Below, piece after piece: positions 17,432-26,558 of a DNA stretch of 64,000 nt. The first letter of the stretch is position 1, and the number at the start of each line of letters is the position of its first letter. Under the pieces are notes generated by a model that was not told the origin of the DNA, ran no database searches, and saw only the letters and a program-made list of their open reading frames with translations. The translations under genes were made by a program, and so were the position numbers. The DNA lies in assembly GCF_005217615.1 (NCBI RefSeq), contig NZ_SZNK01000001.1, positions 308,001 to 372,000 on the forward strand, read 5' to 3'. This DNA comes from Brevibacillus antibioticus. Lineage in GTDB: Bacteria; Bacillota; Bacilli; Brevibacillales; Brevibacillaceae.

Positions 17432-18523
17432 ATGAGCAATACCGATTTTTTCCCGATTCAGGACTGGGACTACCTGGAGTTTTATACAGGGAACGCCAAG
17501 CAAGCGATGCACTATTTTACAAATGCGTTTGGATTTGAAGCAGTAGCTTATGCGGGTTTGGAGACAGGTTCTCGGGAAAAGGTTTCCTACGTCCTGAAGC
17601 AGAAGCATATGACGTTCGTGATCAGTGGGTCGCTTACGCCTGACAGCCCGATCGCGGAATTTGTGAAAAAACATGGGGACGGAGTGAAAGACGTTGCCCT
17701 ACGTGTAGAGGATTGTGAGCAGGCTTACCAGGAAGCTGTTTCTCGCGGAGCCATTCCGATCATGGAACCGACTGAGTATACCGATGAATTCGGGACGGTC
17801 AAAAAAGCGATTATCGGTACGTACGGTGAAAACATTCACTCCTTTATCGAACGAAAAAATTACAACGGACCATTTTTCCCAGGCTATAAAGCTTACCAAT
17901 CTCCAATCAAAGGAGAGAGTACGGGTATCATCGGCATCGACCACATCGTTGGTAACGTTGAGGTCATGGATGAGTGGGTGGCATATTACCAAAAGGTCAT
18001 GGGCTTTACAGCCGTACAAAATTTCAGTGAGGACGATATTTCGACGGAGTATTCTGCGCTCATGTCCAAAGTGATGCAAAGTGGAACCGGACGCATCAAG
18101 TTCCCGATCAATGAGCCAGCAGAAGGACGCCGCAAGTCGCAGATTCAGGAGTTTTTGGAGTTCTACCAAGGGCCAGGCGTACAGCATATTGCCATCTTGA
18201 CCAACGATATCATCGAAACTGTATCGAAGCTGCGTGATAACGGTGTAGATTTCCTCATGGTGCCAGATGCGTACTACGAAGATTTGAAAGAGCGTGTAGG
18301 GGAAATTGACGAAGACATCGAGGCACTGAGAAAGCTGGGGGTCTTGGTCGACAGAGACGACGAAGGCTATCTCTTGCAGCTGTTCAGTAAGCCGATTGTA
18401 GATCGTCCGACGCTGTTTATCGAGATTATCCAGCGCAAAGGAGCACGCGGCTTCGGGAATGGCAACTTCAAGGCACTGTTCGAGGCGCTGGAGCGCGAGC
18501 AGGAGCGCAGAGGGAACTTGTAA
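17432..18523 (+). CDS. hppD: 4-hydroxyphenylpyruvate dioxygenase
   Basis: A 363-residue Fe(II) dioxygenase converting 4-hydroxyphenylpyruvate to homogentisate in tyrosine catabolism. Two VOC-fold halves are seen; the iron ligands are the His of IIGIDHIVGNV, the His of GVQHIAIL and the Glu of LFIEIIQRKG, and the C-terminal helix GFGNGNFKALFEALE is diagnostic. GCGGAGGGG precedes the ATG by a good distance. The other homogentisate pathway genes are not in the window, so homogentisate may feed a pathway elsewhere or a melanin-like pigment. Confidence 0.96.
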   Translation: MSNTDFFPIQDWDYLEFYTGNAKQAMHYFTNAFGFEAVAYAGLETGSREKVSYVLKQKHMTFVISGSLTPDSPIAEFVKKHGDGVKDVALRVEDCEQAYQEAVSRGAIPIMEPTEYTDEFGTVKKAIIGTYGENIHSFIERKNYNGPFFPGYKAYQSPIKGESTGIIGIDHIVGNVEVMDEWVAYYQKVMGFTAVQNFSEDDISTEYSALMSKVMQSGTGRIKFPINEPAEGRRKSQIQEFLEFYQGPGVQHIAILTNDIIETVSKLRDNGVDFLMVPDAYYEDLKERVGEIDEDIEALRKLGVLVDRDDEGYLLQLFSKPIVDRPTLFIEIIQRKGARGFGNGNFKALFEALEREQERRGNL

Positions 18524-18547
18524 TTTATTGAGGGAAACGAGCACGAC

Positions 18548-18592
18548 AAGACCATCTCAGGCTGAAAACGCTGAAGGGATGGTCCTTTTTTT
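18548..18592 (+). terminator. Terminator after HPPD
   Basis: GACCATC (18550-18556) pairs with GATGGTC (18578-18584), followed by a run of seven T. Confidence 0.85.
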
Positions 18593-18728
18593 ATACCATT
18601 GATTCGACTCTTCATCTATACTAGTAGGAACCAAATATTGGTTATAAGAAGAGGGTTATGCAATTGAGTATTAAGAGGGAAGTTCAGCAAGCATTCAGCT
18701 AGCCTAAAAAAGAGAAAGGACCGAAATT

Positions 18729-19559
18729 GTGATGATTCATCGATTGGAACCAAATGATTATGCAAAAATCAGGACATTGCTGTCACCTGAGAACGTAAAC
18801 AATTTGACTATCCATGCGATTATTAATGGGACAAATCGAGGAGCGATTTACGTAGATGATGTGGAGCAGCCCCGGACAGCCTTGGTCGATCAAACCGGTG
18901 TGATCAGTATTTTCGTAGGGGATGCTGCCAATGAAGCGTTCACAGCGAATCTGGGTGCCTTTATCGAAGGAGAATTACGCAGATATACGACCGAATCATG
19001 CGGGGGCACTCATTTTCTGGCAGTTGTCCCTGATGAGGCGTGGGAAAAAGCAGTGACCAAAGCCATCTCGCATCGAGAGATCGAAACGGATTGGGAGTAT
19101 TACTACCAGTTCAATCCCGAGCAATTCCAAGCGCGAAAGATCAGCTACCTCCCTCTGCCAGAAGGATACACTTTGAAAAGAATCGATGCAGGTGTCATCG
19201 AAAACGATCCTGATAACATTTTGATTGAGGTAGTAGAGGAATTCTATCATTCGGTGGATGATTTTTTGCAGTGGGGGTTAGGATTCTGTGTATGTCAGGG
19301 AAATACGATTGTCAGTGCTTGCCTGTCCTGCTGTGTCCATGAGCGTGACCATGAAATTAGCGTGGAAACGTACGAGAAAGCCGATATGAAGAAAGGCTTT
19401 GCTACCCTTGCTTGCGCAGCGTACCTGGAGCATTGCATGGAACATAGACTGACACCGCACTGGACCACGCTGGAAACTAATGAGGAGTCAGTGCGTCTGG
19501 GAACAAAGCTAGGATTTGAGGCGAAGGAAAAGTGTAAAATACTGGAGTTCGAATATTAA
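18729..19559 (+). CDS. GNAT-type N-acetyltransferase
   Basis: A 276-residue protein of the two-part GNAT_acetyltr_2 kind: an N-terminal domain of about 130 residues and a C-terminal acetyl-CoA-binding domain with ADMKKGFATLACAAYLEHC in place of the usual Q/RxxGxG/A loop. The C-terminal residues (LETNEESVRLGTKLGFEAKEK) match the end of the GNAT fold. The start is GTG 18729 or ATG 18732 after AGAAAGGA. The acceptor substrate is unknown. It stands alone. Confidence 0.85.
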   Translation: MMIHRLEPNDYAKIRTLLSPENVNNLTIHAIINGTNRGAIYVDDVEQPRTALVDQTGVISIFVGDAANEAFTANLGAFIEGELRRYTTESCGGTHFLAVVPDEAWEKAVTKAISHREIETDWEYYYQFNPEQFQARKISYLPLPEGYTLKRIDAGVIENDPDNILIEVVEEFYHSVDDFLQWGLGFCVCQGNTIVSACLSCCVHERDHEISVETYEKADMKKGFATLACAAYLEHCMEHRLTPHWTTLETNEESVRLGTKLGFEAKEKCKILEFEY

Positions 19560-19719
19560 AATGATACGGGTATCCATGGGTTGTCGAAATCACTTCGGCA
19601 ACCTTTTTTATTAGGAAAGGAAGAGAAGCAAAAGGGAAATACGATGTGAAGAGTGAATATTTTGATTAGTTATGGAAACGAACAGGAACCAACTGGCAGC
19701 GATTGAGAGGGATAAACGA

Positions 19720-21447
19720 ATGAATCTGGCATTAATGGTTCCATTGACGGAGCGGACGGCTGTTTTGATCGTGGTGGCCTTGCTGTTTACACGTGTACGT
19801 GCATTCCGCAGCATATTGAACCAGCAAGCGACGTGGCGGGAAAAAGCACTAATGGTCGTCATTTTTTCCGCTATTTCCATACTGGGTACATACAATGGCA
19901 TCTGGTATCAGGATGCGATTGCGAATTCACGCGTGATCGGGACTGTTGTGGCTGGCTTGCTTGCTGGTCCTTGGGTAGGGCTGATGACAGGACTGATTGC
20001 AGGAATTCATCGCTATTCATTGGGGGGCTTTACGGACTTGGCATGTGCGATCTCGACGATAAGCGAGGGCTTGTTTGCGGGATTAATCTATCAGTTCCGC
20101 CGTAACCGCAGCAAAAAAATCGGGTGGACGACAGCGCTCGTTGTTGGTTTCTTGGCGGAGTGGCTGCAAATGGGAATTGTTCTGCTCATCGCACGTCCTT
20201 ACGCTGACGCTTTGGCATTGGTGCAGGCCATTAGTATACCGATGTCTATCGTCAACTCGGTCGGAATTGCTATTTTAATCACCATTATTGATTTGGCTAA
20301 AAAGGAAGAGGATCGGATTGGCGCCCTCCAAGCCCAGCGAACGCTGCAAGTAGCGGACAAAACACTGTCTTACTTGCGCCAAGGACTGACGTACGACTCT
20401 GCCCAAAAGGTAGCGGAGGAAATATTGCGAACGACGCGTGTAGCAGCGGTAGCAATTACTGATACGCGCTCTGTACTTGCGCATGTCGGCGCAGGCTCGT
20501 CCCATCACGTAGTGGGAGAAGGCATAACGACCGAGGCGACCCGTGAAGTTTTATCGACTAAAGAAGTAAAGATTGCCCAGACGAAGGAAGAGATCGGGTG
20601 CAGGGAGACGAATTGTTCCTTGCGCTATGCGATTCTCGTACCCTTGATGCGAAGACGTGAAGTGGCGGGCGTGCTCAAGCTGTATCAGGATCGCTCACGC
20701 AAACTGTCGGCAGTGGACCTGGAACTCGTACGTGGATTGGGGAACCTGATCTCGAGTCAGCTCGAGCTGGCTGAGCTAGAGAAGCAGTCCCGCCTGTTGG
20801 CAGATGCAGAAATCAGGGCCTTGCATGCGCAGATCAATCCGCATTTCTTGTTCAATGCTCTCAATACCATCGTTTCGTTTATTCGCTTTCGGCCCGAACA
20901 GGCCCGTGAACTGTTGATTCATTTGGGGGAGTACTTCCGGCGTAATTTGCATGACTCTGGCGGATATGTCAGTCTGGCGCGTGAGCTGGAGCATATCGAA
21001 GCGTATTTGGCCATCGAACGTGCGAGGTTCGGGGACAAGCTCCATGTAGAGTACGACATTGAGGCTGGCGTAGAGAGGTTTACCGTGCCAGGACTGATTT
21101 TGCAGCCCCTGGTAGAGAATGCAGTCAAGCACGGGCTGTTGCCCAAGCGCGAAGGGGGAACTGTAGTGATTCGTGCGCGCCGCAAAGAAAAGCAAATCGT
21201 CGAGCTGACAGTGGCAGATAATGGAGTCGGAATGGATGTGGACCCATTCAAGCCAGCTCGAGATGAGAAGAGTGCAGGGCGGCAATTATCTGGGATCGGA
21301 CTTGCCAATGTAAAAAGCCGTCTCCAGTCGATCTACGGAGAACCGTATGGAATCGTGATCGAGAGCAAAAGCGGGAGCGGAACAACATGCACCATACAAT
21401 TACCGATAGGGGTGAACGTCAGTGCTCAAAGTGTTCATCGTCGATGA
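19720..21447 (+). CDS. LytS-type sensor histidine kinase
   Basis: A 575-residue membrane kinase. The first 190 residues form the 5TM-5TMR_LYT membrane sensor domain (GTYNGIWYQDAIANSR is typical), followed by a GAF domain (about 220-340) and a His_kinase module with the phospho-His in INPHFLFNALNTI, then ATPase motifs ENAVKHGL, DNGVGM and GIGLANVKSRL. ATG 19720 with GAGAGGGA upstream is preferred to an unsupported ATG at 19672. It overlaps the response regulator gene by 26 bases. Placement before a CstA transporter suggests a BtsS/YpdA-like sensor of extracellular pyruvate. Confidence 0.94.
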   Translation: MNLALMVPLTERTAVLIVVALLFTRVRAFRSILNQQATWREKALMVVIFSAISILGTYNGIWYQDAIANSRVIGTVVAGLLAGPWVGLMTGLIAGIHRYSLGGFTDLACAISTISEGLFAGLIYQFRRNRSKKIGWTTALVVGFLAEWLQMGIVLLIARPYADALALVQAISIPMSIVNSVGIAILITIIDLAKKEEDRIGALQAQRTLQVADKTLSYLRQGLTYDSAQKVAEEILRTTRVAAVAITDTRSVLAHVGAGSSHHVVGEGITTEATREVLSTKEVKIAQTKEEIGCRETNCSLRYAILVPLMRRREVAGVLKLYQDRSRKLSAVDLELVRGLGNLISSQLELAELEKQSRLLADAEIRALHAQINPHFLFNALNTIVSFIRFRPEQARELLIHLGEYFRRNLHDSGGYVSLARELEHIEAYLAIERARFGDKLHVEYDIEAGVERFTVPGLILQPLVENAVKHGLLPKREGGTVVIRARRKEKQIVELTVADNGVGMDVDPFKPARDEKSAGRQLSGIGLANVKSRLQSIYGEPYGIVIESKSGSGTTCTIQLPIGVNVSAQSVHRR

Positions 21448-22204
21448 TGAGACGCCTGCCAGAGAAGAGCTGCGGTATTTGCTGGAGCAGTTTTCGGAAG
21501 TGTCCGTAGTCGGAGAGGCGAGCAGCGGGGAAGAGGCGTTGGAAGCGGTGCTTCTGACAGAACCGGATGCAGTCTTTTTGGACATCCATTTGCAGGACAG
21601 GGATGGGGTCGATGTGGGGCAGGAGCTTCTGGAATCCATGGTCAATCCACCTGTCATCATCTTTGCAAGTGCGTATGAATTTCATGCGGTTCGAGCATTT
21701 GAGGCCGAAGCCGTTGATTATATCGTCAAGCCGTTCAGCGAAATGCGTCTGGAAAAGACGATGAATCGGGTACGAAAAATGAAGAGGAGAAGCGAGCCTG
21801 CATTAGACGCGTCACCGCTGCTGGAGGAAAGGATACAGTCCCTACTGCAAAATGTGCTGGTCGATAATCAGCCGCATCGTGTCCCGGTGGAAAAAAACGG
21901 AAAGATTATGCTGATTGATCCAAACGAAATCGTCTATGCCACCTTGGAAGGAAGGTATGCTAGCATCTATACAGCAGGTGAGCAATATGCGACCACGTTT
22001 ACGTTGCAGGAGCTGGAGAGCAGGTTGTCGCGACAGCAGTTTTTTCGGACACATCGCGCTTTTATTGTCAATTTATCCAAAACGGCAGAGCTCGTCCCTT
22101 GGTTCAAAGGCTCGATTCATCTAGTCATGCAGGATCTCCGCAAAACAGAGGTCCCTGTTAGCCGCAATGTTGTGAAAGAATTGAAGAAACGATTGGGGTT
22201 TTAA
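21422..22204 (+). CDS. LytTR-type response regulator
   Basis: A 260-residue partner of the kinase. Receiver domain: acidic DD at residues 8-9 (VFIVDDE), phospho-Asp in VFLDIHL, Lys in IVKPFS. The C-terminal LytTR DNA-binding domain (about 150-260) shows the family end pattern (FFRTHRAFIVNLSK, VPVSRNVVKELKK). GTG 21422 follows AGGGGTG and lies inside the kinase gene, so translation is coupled. The likely target is the CstA-type transporter gene starting at 23008. Confidence 0.94.
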   Translation: MLKVFIVDDETPAREELRYLLEQFSEVSVVGEASSGEEALEAVLLTEPDAVFLDIHLQDRDGVDVGQELLESMVNPPVIIFASAYEFHAVRAFEAEAVDYIVKPFSEMRLEKTMNRVRKMKRRSEPALDASPLLEERIQSLLQNVLVDNQPHRVPVEKNGKIMLIDPNEIVYATLEGRYASIYTAGEQYATTFTLQELESRLSRQQFFRTHRAFIVNLSKTAELVPWFKGSIHLVMQDLRKTEVPVSRNVVKELKKRLGF

Positions 22205-22207
22205 AGG

Positions 22208-22257
22208 AAACAGACCAATCCTGCGTCCCGTTTGGGAGGGGAGGATTGGTCTGTTTT
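22208..22257. terminator. Bidirectional terminator between the LytTR gene and a convergent gene
   Basis: AAACAGACCAATCCT and AGGATTGGTCTGTTT form a perfect 15-base stem (22208-22222 with 22242-22256), A-rich on one side and T-rich on the other. Confidence 0.9.
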
Positions 22258-22265
22258 CGGACTAC

Positions 22266-22751
22266 TTACATGGGATAGTGATCGTCTTTCTTTCGCGTCA
22301 CCATAATTCCGCCCAATAGGATCAGGAGCAAGCCGAGGATGCCGCCTACTTGGGTGGACGCCAGATTCGCGATTAAAAACACGATGGCAACGACGATGAG
22401 GATACCAATAGGGATCAAGAGAGCGGATTTGCGATTGCCGAATATGTACAGCTCGGTAAGCCCAACGGCAGGACCAATCAGGAAAAAGGGCCACGTAGTG
22501 CTCATATCACCGCCGAAAAATAGCTGGCTGAAAAAGAAGAGCGGAGCGTAGACGAGCAAGATCCCGCCCGGAACGAGTAATCCAGCTCGATTTGGCTGTG
22601 GGTTCATAAAGAAGAAAATATGAAACCCGATTGCTGGAATGAGAAGAAAGGCTGGCCATAGCAAATCTATCGCGAGCGGAATGTTCAGGTAGGTTGCCAG
22701 AACAAAAATCGCTCCGATTCCGATAATGATGTAACCCCCGATTTTTCGCAT
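22266..22751 (-). CDS. Small multi-helix membrane protein, unknown function
   Basis: A 161-residue protein with five or six predicted membrane helices (for example YIIIGIGAIFVLATYL, LLVPGGILLVYAPLFFF, LLGLLLILLGGIMV) and a short charged C-terminus. It resembles the N-terminal membrane part of LiaF/DUF5668-type envelope-stress proteins, but without the cytoplasmic domain, so no function is claimed. ATG 22751 has AAGGAGA eight bases upstream; a longer frame to 22778 lacks one. Confidence 0.82.
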   Translation of the reverse strand: MRKIGGYIIIGIGAIFVLATYLNIPLAIDLLWPAFLLIPAIGFHIFFFMNPQPNRAGLLVPGGILLVYAPLFFFSQLFFGGDMSTTWPFFLIGPAVGLTELYIFGNRKSALLIPIGILIVVAIVFLIANLASTQVGGILGLLLILLGGIMVTRKKDDHYPM

Positions 22752-23007
22752 GTGCGTAATCTCCTTTTTAATTTCCATACCAATTCATGTACAATTCTAA
22801 CATATTGTGGATGAGTTTGGATCAGACTCGGGGCGGAGACTTTCTACGACCCAAAATTGAATACGTTTACACTCAAACGAGGATGGTGCAGCTTGTGCTT
22901 GTTTTTGTACGGTTCAGCCATTTTTTATGTTGGCAAGTTGTCCGATGTGATACGTTTTTCTAAGGTTTATTGCCTGAATATTTCATAAATAAAAGGAGGA
23001 GACTCGG
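22752..23007 (+). promoter_or_regulatory. Regulatory gap before the CstA gene
   Basis: This 256-base gap should hold the promoter and LytTR-type operator for the transporter. I see several LytTR-like half-sites (TACGTTTAC near 22862, ACGGTTCAG at 22909-22917, AAGGTTTAT at 22962-22970) but no pair at the expected 21-22 base repeat distance, so no operator is claimed. A good ribosome binding site, AAAGGAGGAGA, precedes the ATG. Confidence 0.35.
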
Positions 23008-25098
23008 ATGAAAAAATGGCTTCTTTCCCTCCTAATCTGGGGCGGGATAGCTGCGTTGGGTGCTGTCGGATTCGGGATGATAGCGCTCTGGCAAGGAGAA
23101 TCAGTCAACTCGTTCTGGTTATTGACCGCTGCGTTCTGCACTTATGCTGTTGCCTATCGTTTTTACAGCAAATTCATTGCTCGTAAAATCATGTCGCTCG
23201 ACGACAATCGCGCCACTCCTGCGGAAGTGAACAACGATGGCAAAGACTTCGTGCCGACAAACAAATGGGTGTTGTTTGGGCACCATTTCGCTGCGATTGC
23301 AGGAGCAGGCCCGCTCGTAGGTCCTACGTTGGCTGCGCAAATGGGATATTTGCCCGGAACGATCTGGATTATTGTCGGGGTCGTAATCGGTGGAGCGGTG
23401 CAGGACTTTATTATTTTGTTCGGATCAATGCGTCGCAACGGAAAGAGTCTCGGTCAGATTGCCAAGGAAGAGATCGGTCCAATAGGCGGAGCGCTTGCCT
23501 TGGTCGGAATTATTGCCATTATGATCATTCTGATTGCTGTTTTGGCGATGGTGGTTGTAAACGCGCTTGCTGAATCGCCTTGGGCTACCTTCACGATATT
23601 CATGACGCTACCCATTGCGCTATTAATGGGAGTGTACATGCGGTTTATACGACCGGGGCAGGTAATGGAAGGCTCGTTGATCGGGTTGGCCCTGTTGTTC
23701 GGTTCTCTTTGGCTCGGTCAAATCGTTGCTGCATCGCCAACATGGGGACCAGCCTTCACGTTTTCGAAGGTACAGCTGGCCTGGATGATTATTGTGTACG
23801 GCTTTATTGCCTCAGTTTTGCCTGTGTGGCTACTACTGGCACCGCGCGATTATCTCAGTTCGTTTTTGAAAGTAGGGACGATTGCGGTATTGGCGGTGGG
23901 AATCGTGCTGACACTGCCGCCGTTGCAAATGCCAGCACTAACGAAGTTCATTGATGGAAGTGGCCCTGTTTTTGCAGGAAATCTGTTCCCCTTCTTGTTC
24001 ATTACCATCGCGTGCGGAGCTGTATCGGGATTCCATTCACTCGTATCATCCGGAACGACTCCGAAGATGATCGCGAAGGAATCGCATGCGCCACTGATCG
24101 GTTATGGCGGGATGCTGATGGAGTCTGGCGTCGCGGTTATGGCGATGATTGCAGCTTGCGTGTTGACCCCTGGTGTGTATTTTGCGATCAACTCACCTGC
24201 CGCAGCAATTGGCGTGGATGCAGTCCAGGTTGCGACCACGATAACGGGCTGGGGCTATACCGTAACCCCTGACCATTTAACAGCGCTCGCCAACGACATT
24301 CAAGAAAAGACAATCCTTTCCCGAACGGGCGGAGCACCGTCACTGGCAATCGGGATGGCGACGATTTTCTCTGGTGTATTGGGTGGTAAGGCATTAATGG
24401 CTTTCTGGTATCACTTTGCGATCTTGTTTGAGGCGGTCTTTATTTTGACGACAATCGATGCGGGAACGCGCGTCGGACGATTTATGGTACAAGACATGCT
24501 CGGCAACGTCATTCCGAAAATGAAGGAAGTCAACTGGCTGCCAGGTAATCTGATTGGTTCTGGGATCATTACCATCGGATGGGGATACTTCCTGCTCCAA
24601 GGTGTCATGGACCCGTTGGGAGGCATTTACACCTTGTGGCCGCTCTTTGGTATCGCCAACCAGATGCTCGCCGCGATTGCGTTTACAGTGGGAACGACGA
24701 TTATTTTCAAAATGGGCAAAGCAGCCTACTCGTGGATCACACTCGTACCGATGGCTTGGCTGACGACGGCTACGCTGACAGCGGGCTGGCAAAAGCTGTT
24801 CCATCCTGATCCAAAAATCGGGTTCCTCTCGCATGCAGAAGCATTCCAAAAGGCACTGGATGCCGGTACGCTACCAAAAGGAGTAAAAACGGTGGAAGCT
24901 GCGCAAAAAATGATCTTCAACGACCAGATCGATGCTGTGGTATGTGCGATCTTCATGGTCATTACGATTGGGATTATTCTCGACGGAGCACGGGTATGGA
25001 TCAATATTCTCCGCGGCAAGCGCTATCCGTTGCAGGAGTCTCCGTACGTCAAGTCCAAAGGAAATGTATTCGACGGGAAAGGACATCACGTAGCATGA
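23008..25098 (+). CDS. cstA: CstA/BtsT family transporter, probable pyruvate or peptide uptake
   Basis: A 696-residue membrane protein with about 16-18 helices. The CstA family start is clear (KFIARKIMSLDDNRATPAEVNNDGKDFVPT, then LFGHHFAAIAGAGPLVGP, GGAVQDF), and the Gln/His-rich core GAVSGFHSLVSSGTTPKMIAKE is present. E. coli homologues CstA and BtsT import pyruvate and are induced by LytS/LytTR systems; the adjacent LytS/LytTR pair makes that role likely here. The stop overlaps the start of a YbdD-family gene (ATGA), as in E. coli. Confidence 0.95.
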   Translation: MKKWLLSLLIWGGIAALGAVGFGMIALWQGESVNSFWLLTAAFCTYAVAYRFYSKFIARKIMSLDDNRATPAEVNNDGKDFVPTNKWVLFGHHFAAIAGAGPLVGPTLAAQMGYLPGTIWIIVGVVIGGAVQDFIILFGSMRRNGKSLGQIAKEEIGPIGGALALVGIIAIMIILIAVLAMVVVNALAESPWATFTIFMTLPIALLMGVYMRFIRPGQVMEGSLIGLALLFGSLWLGQIVAASPTWGPAFTFSKVQLAWMIIVYGFIASVLPVWLLLAPRDYLSSFLKVGTIAVLAVGIVLTLPPLQMPALTKFIDGSGPVFAGNLFPFLFITIACGAVSGFHSLVSSGTTPKMIAKESHAPLIGYGGMLMESGVAVMAMIAACVLTPGVYFAINSPAAAIGVDAVQVATTITGWGYTVTPDHLTALANDIQEKTILSRTGGAPSLAIGMATIFSGVLGGKALMAFWYHFAILFEAVFILTTIDAGTRVGRFMVQDMLGNVIPKMKEVNWLPGNLIGSGIITIGWGYFLLQGVMDPLGGIYTLWPLFGIANQMLAAIAFTVGTTIIFKMGKAAYSWITLVPMAWLTTATLTAGWQKLFHPDPKIGFLSHAEAFQKALDAGTLPKGVKTVEAAQKMIFNDQIDAVVCAIFMVITIGIILDGARVWINILRGKRYPLQESPYVKSKGNVFDGKGHHVA

Positions 25099-25307
25099 GG
25101 CGCAAGCTAAGAGCCATGCGAAAGGCAATGCGCAAAGTGAGCTCTGTTATTAAAACCATTTTCGGAATGCCCGACTATGATCGGTATCTCGCTCATTGGT
25201 ACGAGACGCATGGGGCACCGGGTATCTTTCCGATGACAGAGCGTGAGTACTACATGTACGCATTGACCGAACGATTTGAAAAAGGCGGCGTAACGCGCTG
25301 CTGCTAA
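25095..25307 (+). CDS. YbdD/YjiX family small protein
   Basis: A 70-residue basic protein of the YbdD/YjiX (DUF466) family. The hallmark GMPDYDRYLAHW and the C-terminal KGGVTRCC (family pattern KGGxRCC) are both present. Members are always found directly behind cstA-type genes and are thought to help transporter function. The start overlaps the transporter stop; an internal ATG at residue 8 or 12 is also possible. It is too short to have a membrane helix, so it probably docks to the transporter from inside. Confidence 0.93.
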   Translation: MRRKLRAMRKAMRKVSSVIKTIFGMPDYDRYLAHWYETHGAPGIFPMTEREYYMYALTERFEKGGVTRCC

Positions 25308-25320
25308 ATCGATCATGTCA

Positions 25321-25368
25321 AAAAGGGTGTCTCCCCAGTCAGCAAATGACGAGGGAGAGACCTTTTTT
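25321..25368 (+). terminator. Terminator after cstA-ybdD
   Basis: AAAAGGGTGTCTCCC pairs imperfectly with GGGAGAGACCTTTTTT. The following 210 bases up to 25580 hold no recognisable feature other than AT-rich promoter-like sequence near 25450-25470. Confidence 0.85.
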
Positions 25369-25592
25369 CAATCATTCGGGCGCTGGGTGACGCAACGACA
25401 TTTCAGGCACATTCCTCATGGCTAACGTGTGGTGTAACAGCAGGTAAAGTATGGTACACTGAATAATATAGCATGGCCGTTTTTTAGCACGAGCTGTCTC
25501 ATCATTTTCAAATAAAACGTCGAAGCCTCTCTTTTTAGAAGAAAAGGGCGTGCTTTGCGAAAAAATAAGTCAAGTTTTAGGTGGCGATACGT

Positions 25593-26417
25593 GTGCAAGC
25601 ATCAACACTGGCGGCTCTCAAGGAGCTCGCTTTGCAATGCGCCCGTTCAGCGGGTGAGCTGAGTCTGAAGCGAATGAAGGAGCCTTTTACCGTCGAGTAT
25701 AAAACATCAGCCTCTGATCTTGTTACAGCCGTAGATAAAGAAGTGGAGAATCACGTCATTCAGATGATTCTTGCACGCTTCCCTGATCACGGCATTCTTG
25801 GAGAAGAGAGTGCGCATGCGGAGGATTACGAGCAGTATGACACGCTTTGGGTCATCGACCCGATTGATGGGACGACTAATTTTGTTCATCAGCAAATCAA
25901 TTTTTCCGTTTCCATTGCCGTTTACCATAAGGGAGAGGGAATGGTCGGAGTGGTTTACGATCCTTCCAGAGACGAGTTATTTTATGCGGTAAAAGGGGAA
26001 GGTGCTTTTCTCAATGATCGTTCCTTGCAGGTGAATCGAGAAGTGAGCCTGGAGCAAGCTTTGTTATGCACGAGCGTATTTTGGAACAAGCGTGCTGAGC
26101 AGATCGGCATTGACTTGATCGTGAAAAAACTAGCTGGGAAGGTTCGCGGAATGCGCCTGCTAGGGAGCGCCGCTCTAGAGATGGCGTATGTGGCTGCGGG
26201 AAGACTGGATGGCTACGTCAGTATGCAGCTCAATGCGTGGGATTTCGGGGCAGCTCGCATTATTGTAGAGGAAGCCGGTGGCCGGGTGACGACCATGACG
26301 GGGACACCACTGCCGTACGACCAAAAAAGCAGCGTGATGGCTTGCAACCCGACTTTTTATGAGGAGCTACAGCATTTCTTGAAATCCGAGCATACAGATG
26401 TCTCTTCAGAAAATTAA
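25593..26417 (+). CDS. Inositol-1-monophosphatase family protein
   Basis: A 274-residue Mg-dependent phosphatase (SuhB/YktC-like) that removes phosphate from inositol phosphates, NADP(H)-type or related sugar phosphates. Metal ligands are visible in ILGEESAH, WVIDPIDGTTNFVHQ and the C-terminal AWDFGAARIIVEEAGG. The start is uncertain: GTG 25593 has AGGTGGCG at a normal distance, while GTG 25581 would overlap that site. It is monocistronic with a strong terminator. Confidence 0.92.
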   Translation: MQASTLAALKELALQCARSAGELSLKRMKEPFTVEYKTSASDLVTAVDKEVENHVIQMILARFPDHGILGEESAHAEDYEQYDTLWVIDPIDGTTNFVHQQINFSVSIAVYHKGEGMVGVVYDPSRDELFYAVKGEGAFLNDRSLQVNREVSLEQALLCTSVFWNKRAEQIGIDLIVKKLAGKVRGMRLLGSAALEMAYVAAGRLDGYVSMQLNAWDFGAARIIVEEAGGRVTTMTGTPLPYDQKSSVMACNPTFYEELQHFLKSEHTDVSSEN

Positions 26418-26425
26418 GTGTCACT

Positions 26426-26464
26426 AAAACCCGCTGGATATGCGCATCCAGTGGGTTTTCTTTT
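26426..26464 (+). terminator. Terminator after the inositol phosphatase gene
   Basis: AAAACCCGCTGGAT pairs with ATCCAGTGGGTTTT (one mismatch), followed by CTTTT. Confidence 0.9.
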
Positions 26465-26558
26465 GCTATGCAGATTGGGTTTTCGTTTGAACATCGGTTG
26501 CATATGCTATAAAAGCATTTGTTACGAAGTCGGCTTGTCCGAATGAGGGGGGATAACC

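Noticed and set aside
17699-18544. Long antisense frame opposite HPPD
   Set aside because: It is a shadow of a well-supported gene and has no start signals.
22780-23000. LytTR operator before cstA
   Set aside because: Half-site matches occur, but no pair at the required 21-22 base repeat distance; it cannot be told from chance.
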